Position numbers and translations under genes: made by a program. DNA of 16,838 nucleotides from Candidatus Brocadia sp. (lineage in GTDB: Bacteria > Planctomycetota > Brocadiia > Brocadiales > Brocadiaceae): the NCBI GenBank assembly GCA_030837935.1, contig JAUQXU010000469.1:1-16838 (forward strand), given 5' to 3'. How positions within the stretch are numbered: the first letter of the stretch is position 1; each line of letters opens with the position of its first letter. This document shows positions 1-5,731 of the stretch, in pieces. Below the pieces are notes generated by a model. That model searched no databases and was not told the origin of the DNA. It worked only from the letters and a program-made list of their open reading frames with translations.

Positions 1-77
1 GATTTGGAGGATTTGGCAGCTTTGGTGGCGGTGGCGGTGGTTCTTTTGGTGGCGGGGGCGCTTCAGGACGCTGGTGA
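1..77 (+). CDS. C-terminal tail of a TPM-domain (YgcG-like) protein, 5' partial
   Basis: Only the last 24 codons are in the window, read in frame from base 3 to the TGA at 75-77. The tail is almost wholly Gly, Phe and Ser and ends FGGGGASGRW. This low-complexity end is typical of membrane-anchored TPM-domain proteins (YgcG family), whose catalytic or binding domain would lie upstream of the window. The gene lies just before lemA on the same strand, and TPM and LemA genes are common neighbours in bacteria, which supports the call. No domain residue is visible, so the identity rests on the tail and the neighbour. Confidence 0.6.
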   Translation, partial: FGGFGSFGGGGGGSFGGGGASGRW

Positions 78-92
78 TAAATTATAATTTGC

Positions 93-141
93 GATTTGCG
101 ATTTAAAATTCCAAACCCCAAATCGTAAATCTAAGATTGTA
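93..141. repeat. AT-rich dispersed palindromic repeat, copy 1
   Basis: ATTTGCGATTT at 94-104 is the near-perfect inverse of AAATCGTAAAT at 120-130 (10 of 11 pairs), with a further ATCTAAGATT stretch after it. A related copy lies at 1028-1073. It sits in the TPM-lemA spacer and does not encode protein. Confidence 0.55.
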
Positions 142-217
142 GATTCTTTGTACTTTCACTTTGTGCCGTTTGTGAACTTCGTGGTTTAATGTAATTTCAT
201 TCGATAGGAAAAAGATT

Positions 218-781
218 ATGAAGAAGATATTACCTGTTATCGCTGTCATCGTATGTGTGGGCATTATCTTCGGTGTTTGGTATATTAAGGGGTATAATAA
301 GGTTGTTGCCCTCAATGAAAATGTAAAGAATGCATGGTCTCAGGTAGACACGCAACTCAAGAGGCGTTACGATCTTATTCCCAACCTTGTAGAGACCGTG
401 AAGGGTTACGCCTCGCACGAAAAGGAAATCTTTGAAAAACTCGCAGAGGCCCGTAAGGGGTATTTTAGTGCAGGAACGATAGAAGATAAGGCAAAAGCTG
501 CAACACAAATCGAAGGTTTTTTATCTCGACTTTTAATGTTTCGTGAGACTTATCCGGATTTAAAGGCAAACGAATCATTTCTTAAGATGCAGGATACTTT
601 GGAAGGCACGGAAAACCGCATCTCCGTTGAACGCAAACGTTACAATGATGCTGTCAGGGAAGTCAATACTTATATTAAAAGCTTTTATGGCCGGTTCTTT
701 GCCGCACGCGCAGGGGTTACCGAGGCGAAGTATTTTGAGGTTGCCGAGGTTGAAAAAGAAGTGCCAAAAGTGAATTTCTAA
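218..781 (+). CDS. lemA: LemA family protein
   Basis: The 187-residue product has the usual LemA length and architecture. A hydrophobic N-terminal anchor (about residues 4-24) is followed by the signature NVKNAWSQVDTQLKRRYDLI and then PNLVETVKGYA, with long amphipathic helices after it. The C-terminal half keeps the family pattern of a Glu-Asn-Arg/Ser motif, then YNDAVREVNTYI and FFAARAG. LemA proteins are inner-membrane anchored with the helical domain outside the cytoplasm; their biochemical role is not settled. An AGGA lies upstream of the ATG at 218. The TPM-type gene before it suggests a membrane-associated functional pair, although a 140-base repeat-containing spacer separates them. Confidence 0.93.
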   Translation: MKKILPVIAVIVCVGIIFGVWYIKGYNKVVALNENVKNAWSQVDTQLKRRYDLIPNLVETVKGYASHEKEIFEKLAEARKGYFSAGTIEDKAKAATQIEGFLSRLLMFRETYPDLKANESFLKMQDTLEGTENRISVERKRYNDAVREVNTYIKSFYGRFFAARAGVTEAKYFEVAEVEKEVPKVNF

Positions 782-800
782 TTTTTCCTGTCATAATAAA

Positions 801-974
801 ATGGGTACCTGTCAAGACAAAAAATATCCTTGTGAAGACTGTTTTAGTTGTCAGTTTTGCAGTGACGAACGCTGCGCCATGTGTTTGTGCAGTAAGCACA
901 AGGCAAGACAGTTAAGCGTGGAAGAACAGATTGCCATGTATGAGGTATTAAATAAAAATACGTTCAGTAAATGA
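801..974 (+). CDS. Small cysteine-rich protein, probable metal binder
   Basis: This 57-residue ORF starts 19 bases after the lemA stop. It has eight cysteines in the first 30 residues, at positions 4, 11, 14, 17, 20, 25, 28 and 30, followed by His33. The spacing CEDCFSCQFCSDERCAMCLC has repeated C-x2-C pairs of the sort that hold zinc or an iron-sulfur cluster. The C-terminal 25 residues look like a plain amphipathic helix. There is no signal peptide, so it is probably cytoplasmic. No strong Shine-Dalgarno precedes the ATG; translation may be coupled to lemA. I do not recognise a named family. The density and regular spacing of cysteines make a chance ORF unlikely. Confidence 0.7.
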   Translation: MGTCQDKKYPCEDCFSCQFCSDERCAMCLCSKHKARQLSVEEQIAMYEVLNKNTFSK

Positions 975-1027
975 CGGAAACAACTAACCACTCCCAGCCT
1001 GGATAAGCCAAAATCAAAACATTATTG

Positions 1028-1073
1028 GATTTGCGATTTTTAATCCCAAACTGTGAATCTAAAATCACAAATC
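1028..1073. repeat. AT-rich dispersed palindromic repeat, copy 2
   Basis: GATTTGCGATTT at 1028-1039 pairs with AAATCACAAATC at 1062-1073 (11 of 12 positions, the other a G-U wobble). The interior (ATCCCAAACTG, then AATCTAAAATC) resembles copy 1 at 93-141, so these are two members of one repeat family. Confidence 0.55.
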
Positions 1074-1257
1074 ATCATTCCTTCTCAAATTTGCGAAAAC
1101 TTAACTTGAACAGTCTAAGAATTCACATTGTATTTAAGCCGGTTTTAAGGTAGCGGGGGTTGTCCAAAAAGTATTTTTCCAAGGAATTAGGAGTAAGCCT
1201 GTTTTATAAGGGGTAAAATTAACTTGTTATTTTACGCTACTTTTCTCCCCTCTAAAT

Positions 1258-1299
1258 TTTAGTAGCGTTGCCAGGTCTCCACTTGACAACGCTACTAAA
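1258..1299. repeat. Perfect 13-bp inverted repeat (hairpin) in non-coding spacer
   Basis: TTTAGTAGCGTTG at 1258-1270 and CAACGCTACTAAA at 1287-1299 are exact reverse complements around a 16-base loop. Parts of the loop also pair imperfectly. No U-run follows on either strand, so a dispersed palindromic element or structured RNA is likelier than a terminator. The whole 975-1411 spacer has no gene that I can support; it holds the AT repeat, this hairpin and the terminator-like stem at 1387. Confidence 0.6.
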
Positions 1300-1386
1300 T
1301 ATTTATTGAAAACAAAGAGCTAACGGCAAGCACTGGCGGTAACTGTAAGCCGTCCACCGGATTCCATTGTTGGCCGTTATTCTTTC

Positions 1387-1412
1387 CCCATGTATTTGCA
1401 TGGGTATTTTTT
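1387..1412 (+). terminator. Possible rho-independent terminator
   Basis: CCCATG (1387-1392) pairs with CATGGG (1399-1404) around a six-base loop, and TATTTTTTTA follows directly. Read on the + strand this is a short terminator, facing the convergent gene that ends at 1412. No + strand gene ends close upstream, so its transcript is unclear. Confidence 0.4.
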
Positions 1413-1897
1413 TAGGGACGGGTTTTGACTTTTACCGTATCGGTTCCTTCGAATCTTGTGCCGTCTTCTAACTCACCTGTAACCGTGAGTTCTTGCTTTT
1501 CTTTTTCGTCTTTTTTCTGACCTCTGTAAAAGTTTATTGTGGAATCTAAATTTAGGTCTTGTCTGTTAAATGTTGCGATAAACCGATCATTGCCTACTTT
1601 TCCCTTAATGGCTTTTGCCCCTTCGCATTCAACGCTATCAGTTACTATATCATTAACATCATAGGGCGAAGGAAGTTTAATAAATGCCTTGAATTTGCCT
1701 TCACTATCGAGGTTGAGGGTTTTGGGTTTTATCTTAACGTCAGCATTTATAATGCCAGGCGTGGGTATTGGTGTTGCCACAGGTGTTATCGTTGGGGTAG
1801 GCGTTGGAGTTTCAACACTATAACCTTTTGTAACAATTATCAACGATAGAATTGTTACCAAAGAAAACCATCCTATTAAAGTAAAATGTTTTTTCAT
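1412..1897 (-). CDS. Exported protein with Thr-Pro linker, function unknown
   Basis: The 161-residue product begins MKKHFTLIGWFSLVTILSLI, a typical signal peptide or membrane anchor. A Thr/Pro-rich linker follows (about residues 30-48, TPTPTPTITPVATPIPTP). A compact, probably beta-rich domain comes next, from about residue 50 to the end, containing VKIKPKTLNLDSEGKFKAFI. Such 'IKPxTLNLxSxGxF' domains recur in extracytoplasmic proteins of anammox planctomycetes and methanogens as I recall them, but I know of no assigned function. GGGAGGA lies just upstream of the ATG on the minus strand, a strong ribosome binding site. The protein likely sits outside the cytoplasmic membrane. Confidence 0.8.
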   Translation of the reverse strand: MKKHFTLIGWFSLVTILSLIIVTKGYSVETPTPTPTITPVATPIPTPGIINADVKIKPKTLNLDSEGKFKAFIKLPSPYDVNDIVTDSVECEGAKAIKGKVGNDRFIATFNRQDLNLDSTINFYRGQKKDEKEKQELTVTGELEDGTRFEGTDTVKVKTRP

Positions 1898-2022
1898 CGT
1901 CTTCCTCCCATCTTAAAAACTTTTTTTAAATTAAAATAAGAACTTATGAAAAATATTGTTTAAGACAACGTTGCAATCATCTTAAATAATCGGCACATTC
2001 CTAAAAAAGTTTAAGTAATACC

Positions 2023-2466
2023 CTAAACGATCAGATTCGTTGGTGGTTTAAGGTACATACCCTGTTCTAGTAAATCCATTATTTCTTCAGCCAACCAAGG
2101 ATCTCTTTTCCCTGGTTTATCCAATACCAGGTCAATGGCTTTTACCCTTAGCAGATCGGTTGACCTTTGTAGTCTTGACAGGTTAGGCAGAAAGTTTCTG
2201 TAACCTGAGAAATCTATTACATGCGGGAGCTTTATCTTATCGCCATCGAAGTTTCCGATAAGATGATTCTGGTCAAAGTCTATTTCTGGCGCCACAATTA
2301 AAGGTTTACCTGATTTTCTGTTTTCTATAATTTTGTAAGCCAATTCTTCGAATTTGTTATGGTGATGAATTTCGCCAAGAATAACAACGTTGTGGAAATT
2401 CAAGGCGGATAAAAGGCATGATTCCCCCAAAAGGAAACGGAACTCTCGTCCCACGACCATACCCAT
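2023..2466 (-). CDS. Small ChaN/TIKI-like protein or gene fragment
   Basis: This is a 147-residue ORF. Near the N-terminus, about residues 27-34, it reads VVILGEIHHHNKFEELAYKI. A hydrophobic strand followed by GExH is the hallmark of the TIKI/ChaN/erythromycin-esterase superfamily, where Glu and His lie in the active site. A second acidic motif, IVAPEIDFDQN, follows at about residues 56-66. Family members are usually 200-300 residues or more, so this one may lack its C-terminal half. An in-frame TAA lies a few codons before the ATG and no clear ribosome binding site is seen, so a remnant is possible. It shares the strand of the exported protein downstream, 125 bases away. Confidence 0.45.
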   Translation of the reverse strand: MGMVVGREFRFLLGESCLLSALNFHNVVILGEIHHHNKFEELAYKIIENRKSGKPLIVAPEIDFDQNHLIGNFDGDKIKLPHVIDFSGYRNFLPNLSRLQRSTDLLRVKAIDLVLDKPGKRDPWLAEEIMDLLEQGMYLKPPTNLIV

Positions 2467-2615
2467 ACCATCTTATGTCGTACCTAATAGTAAAAAGAGA
2501 CAAGAATTAAATTCCCTTGAAGGACTTGAAAATACTGATAGAATCAAAAGAAATGAGAAGACACAAAAAGACATAAAAAACTTGTAAACAACCTTTGATT
2601 ATCTCATCAATATTC

Positions 2616-5429
2616 ATGTCCACGCCTTATTTCCCAAATAGAAAACCAGAACTATTATCCCCCGCTGGCAATATGGAGAGTTTTTTCGCTGCCATTGAAA
2701 ATGGGGCGGATGCCGTTTATTTTGGCTTGGAAGATTTTAGTGCCCGTGCAGGTGCTCAGAACTTTACCCTGGATAATGCCAGCAAGGCCATTGCCTGTGC
2801 CCACAGAAGGTCTGTTAAGGTTTATATCGCTTTGAATACCTTGCTGAAAACACACGAACTGGAAAGGGTTGTCGACTTTTTAATTGCATTGGAAGAACTG
2901 CAACCCGATGCCCTGATTCTTCAGGATATAGGGTTTCTCTATTTACTGCAATCCCAATTCCCTCAATTTAATCTTCATGCCAGCACCCAGATGGCCATTC
3001 ACAATCTTGCCGGGGTTAAACAACTGGAAAAGATGGGATTTAAACGGGTTGTTCTGGCCAGGGAATTGTCAATTGATGAAATGAAAAATATCTCCCGGAA
3101 TTCCTCGATAGAGATAGAGGTTTTTATCCACGGTGCCCTGTGTTATTCCTATTCGGGTTTGTGTTTTTTTAGCAGCATGATAGGCGGCAGGAGTGGAAAC
3201 CGCGGGAGATGTGCACAGCCATGCAGGATGTATTATAAATCTCCATCAGGCGAAGGAGGCTACCTTTTTTCTATGAAAGACCTTCTCGCCCTTTCCCGGA
3301 TAACCGATCTCATGACTGCAGGTGTCCATTCATTTAAGATTGAAGGTCGTATGAAATCTCCTGAATACGTGGCCGTAGTGACAGATATCTATCGACAGAC
3401 GATCGATGGCAGTCTGTGCGATGAAGCCGGGGCGATCCGCAGGATAAAGACGGTATTTAGCCGGGAAACAACGCATTCATACCTGTTTCAGGAACGTTAC
3501 CAGCAGACGGAAAGAGATGCACACCATAAATCTGTTCACCATCAAGCGGAAAACAACTTTTCTTTCCCTCCTTACGAAAGAGGGGAGCAAGGGGTAGTTA
3601 TAAATTCCTCAAAGGTTTCAGATAAGGTAACAACTCATCCCCACCCTTGTCCTCCCCCATCAAGGGGAAGGAAATATGCTGGTAATAAGTGTTCCCCGCC
3701 CCTGGTGGGAGGGGTTAGGGGAGGGGGTGAACTGTTGCCAGATAAGATTGAGCAATTGCCAGAGGATAATCAAGTCAAGGCTGCAGATATGATTAATCCG
3801 TCATATCCAGCAAACATAGGGTCGTATGCAGGGGAGGTAATAAAGTCTGAGAAGGGTCACATAGTAATAAAGGCGCATGCCGATATTGGTGTAAGAGATT
3901 TGTTACAGGTATTTGAACAAGTTTCGGCAAAACCCACCTTGCTGCATGTTAAGGCAATGAAGATGCATGGAAAAAAGGTGTTTGGTATCAAGAGCGGTGA
4001 TGTTGCTGCTATCGATTCTGATCAACAATTGAGGGCAGGTGCAAGGCTCTATATAATTTCTTCCCAGAAGATCAACGAAGTATTTACCCCAAAAATTCCT
4101 AAAAAACTTATACCCACAAAGATATCTGTGGATTTGGATATTAAGATAATGTCCGATGTTATAAGAATAAGAAGCGCTATCAAGGAATTTTCATTTGTCA
4201 AAGATTATCCTGTGAAACTGGAAAAGGGAATGAACCGGGTAATTGGAGAAGAACAGATAAGAGAAGTCTTTTCTCGTCTTGGTGAGACACCATTTGAGCT
4301 GGCTGGTATTCATGCAGAAATTTGTGAAAAGGTATTTGTTCCATTAAGTGTATTAAATGAAATCAGAAGAGATTATTTCAAAAACCTTTTGGAAGTATGG
4401 CAAAAGGAGAGGGAATACCGGTGTGAAGAAATAAAGAAATGGGTGAAGGGAAAATGTATTGAATTGAGCAATTCGGATAATAAATTTTCAGCAGGAAATG
4501 TTTCTGAGGAGGGGTATCGGCTTTCCGTGAGGATAGATAAATTATCTTATTTGAACAATATTTCCTTAGAAAAGATTTGTAAGATATACATTGTCCTGAC
4601 AGATGAAATTATCAGAAACCTCACAAAGAAGGCTGAAAACATCTCCCCTTCATCTCCCCCTTCGGAAGGATGGGATAAGGGGGGTGGCGATTTGTCCTCA
4701 GATGAAACCGTTACCCTCTTTATGAGGGAGGATGACGCTATTAATATGTTATTAAAGTTAAAAGACAAGGTTGTTTTCTCTTTGCCCGTCATTATGAGAG
4801 ATAATGGGTGTGGATTTGAAACGTATGAATATTTTAAAAAAGCCGTGCAAGCATTGATAGCCCAAAATTTTCGACAATTCCAGATTTCCAATCCGGGTGC
4901 CATGGGTTTATTTGAGGGAGAGGACGTGCTCTTGTATGCCGACTATCCCTTGTATTGTCTGAATCCGCTTTCTGCAATGAAATTGAGGGAATTGGGCTTT
5001 ACCAGATATACCTTGTCCCCGGAGGATGACAAAGAGAATCTCCGGACACTGTTTTCTGAGGATGCGGATGTGATCATGTATCAGGATATCCCGCTCTTTA
5101 CTTCTGAGACCTGTGTATGGGCGAATATGAAAAGAAGGTGTCCCGGAATGAATCAGTGTAGTTTCAAGCAGCTCATGATAGAAAATGAATACGGCGACTG
5201 GTTTATGGCCATGAATGATCGGTGTAAGACCGTGGTTATTGGCGAAAGACCATTCTCAATTACCCATCTTATTCCAAAACTCCTTGATGCCGGACAGAGG
5301 GATTTTAGGATTGATCTGTGTTACCGGGATTATACGCCGGAAATGATAAAGGGCATATTCCTGAATGGTCAAAATAAAAACAAGGTTAAAAATTCATTGA
5401 TAGGAAACTTTGAGAGGGGGTTAATATAA
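2616..5429 (+). CDS. U32 family protein, RlhA-like (rRNA hydroxylation type), with repeat insertions
   Basis: The N-terminal U32 domain opens with ELLSPAGNMESFFAAIENGA and continues through ADAVYFGLEDFSARA. Cys176, Cys183, Cys199 and Cys203 (HGALCYSYSGLC, GRCAQPCR) are the probable iron-sulfur ligands, followed by FKIEGRMKSPEYVA. A DUF3656-like region follows (about residue 400 on, SYAGEVIKSEKG), then a C-terminal second half ending near residue 937. U32 plus DUF3656 matches E. coli RlhA (YdcP), which hydroxylates 23S rRNA C2501. The protein is much longer than RlhA (about 650), partly from a second half known in other bacteria and partly from repeat-derived insertions at about residues 316-372 and 676-692. 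I chose the ATG at 2616; a TTG at 2595 would add seven residues. Neither has a clear ribosome binding site. Confidence 0.88.
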   Translation: MSTPYFPNRKPELLSPAGNMESFFAAIENGADAVYFGLEDFSARAGAQNFTLDNASKAIACAHRRSVKVYIALNTLLKTHELERVVDFLIALEELQPDALILQDIGFLYLLQSQFPQFNLHASTQMAIHNLAGVKQLEKMGFKRVVLARELSIDEMKNISRNSSIEIEVFIHGALCYSYSGLCFFSSMIGGRSGNRGRCAQPCRMYYKSPSGEGGYLFSMKDLLALSRITDLMTAGVHSFKIEGRMKSPEYVAVVTDIYRQTIDGSLCDEAGAIRRIKTVFSRETTHSYLFQERYQQTERDAHHKSVHHQAENNFSFPPYERGEQGVVINSSKVSDKVTTHPHPCPPPSRGRKYAGNKCSPPLVGGVRGGGELLPDKIEQLPEDNQVKAADMINPSYPANIGSYAGEVIKSEKGHIVIKAHADIGVRDLLQVFEQVSAKPTLLHVKAMKMHGKKVFGIKSGDVAAIDSDQQLRAGARLYIISSQKINEVFTPKIPKKLIPTKISVDLDIKIMSDVIRIRSAIKEFSFVKDYPVKLEKGMNRVIGEEQIREVFSRLGETPFELAGIHAEICEKVFVPLSVLNEIRRDYFKNLLEVWQKEREYRCEEIKKWVKGKCIELSNSDNKFSAGNVSEEGYRLSVRIDKLSYLNNISLEKICKIYIVLTDEIIRNLTKKAENISPSSPPSEGWDKGGGDLSSDETVTLFMREDDAINMLLKLKDKVVFSLPVIMRDNGCGFETYEYFKKAVQALIAQNFRQFQISNPGAMGLFEGEDVLLYADYPLYCLNPLSAMKLRELGFTRYTLSPEDDKENLRTLFSEDADVIMYQDIPLFTSETCVWANMKRRCPGMNQCSFKQLMIENEYGDWFMAMNDRCKTVVIGERPFSITHLIPKLLDAGQRDFRIDLCYRDYTPEMIKGIFLNGQNKNKVKNSLIGNFERGLI
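3563..3594 (+). repeat. In-frame palindromic element A within the U32 gene
   Basis: CCCTCCTT then AAAGAGGG form a near-perfect stem. It is translated as FPPYERGEQG. First of three elements packed into about 165 bases that correspond to a non-conserved linker between the U32 and DUF3656 regions. Confidence 0.65.
3634..3671 (+). repeat. In-frame palindromic element B within the U32 gene
   Basis: A pyrimidine-rich half (CATCCCCACCC, CCTCCCCC) is followed by a purine-rich half (AAGGGGAAGG). It is translated as HPHPCPPPSRGRK, the same frame as its neighbours. Confidence 0.6.
3691..3728 (+). repeat. In-frame palindromic element C within the U32 gene
   Basis: CCCCGCCCCT (3694-3703) pairs with AGGGGAGGGG (3717-3726) at 9 of 10 positions, around a GGTGGGAGGGGTT loop. 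It is translated as SPPLVGGVRGGG. This C/G-rich form is a widespread class of bacterial dispersed repeat. Confidence 0.7.
4642..4686 (+). repeat. In-frame palindromic element D within the U32 gene
   Basis: The CCTTC-G-GAAGG core is flanked by CCCC and GGGG arms. It is translated as SPPSEGWDKGGG, between two conserved blocks of the C-terminal half of the U32 protein. Confidence 0.7.
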
Positions 5430-5437
5430 TAATTTTA

Positions 5438-5480
5438 TCCACCGGGTCTTTCAGTTCCTGGAGGGCGAGGATACGGTGGA
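5438..5480. other. Hairpin in the 302-base U32-priA spacer
   Basis: TCCACCG (5438-5444) and CGGTGGA (5474-5480) are exact inverse complements with a 29-base interior. No U-run follows. The rest of the 5430-5731 spacer has no gene I can support. One frame stays open from the U32 end to the TGA at about 5626 but lacks a good start and matches nothing I know. Confidence 0.35.
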
Positions 5481-5731
5481 AAGAAGAGGTCTATACCGCA
5501 TCTATCGAAAATCAAATATTGGATTGTGGTATTATGGAATCGGTATCTGGTGAAACGATTTTAGATATTGGATCATCGCATAAAAGCAAAAACCGTGAGT
5601 ACGCGCTTATGTCTTGTTCAAGCCAATGACACGCATGAGAACTGCTACGTTGCGCCTTATATACCTTGCATGATGTTCCATATTTTGCTAGTATCTTACC
5701 ATTCCATTTTACTATTCAAAATTAAGGATCT

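Noticed and set aside
1320..1377. Riboswitch-like fold in the non-coding spacer
   Set aside because: Only a short imperfect outer pairing is seen; no conserved core of a known riboswitch class is recognisable and no gene follows on the + strand.
2390..2587. 65-codon + strand ORF ending before the U32 gene
   Set aside because: It overlaps the ChaN-like gene on the other strand, is very Lys/Arg/Asn rich, and has no family pattern or ribosome binding site.
4547..4903. 118-codon minus-strand ORF inside the U32 gene
   Set aside because: It is antisense to a conserved coding region; its Pro-Ser-rich part is the reverse reading of palindromic element D.
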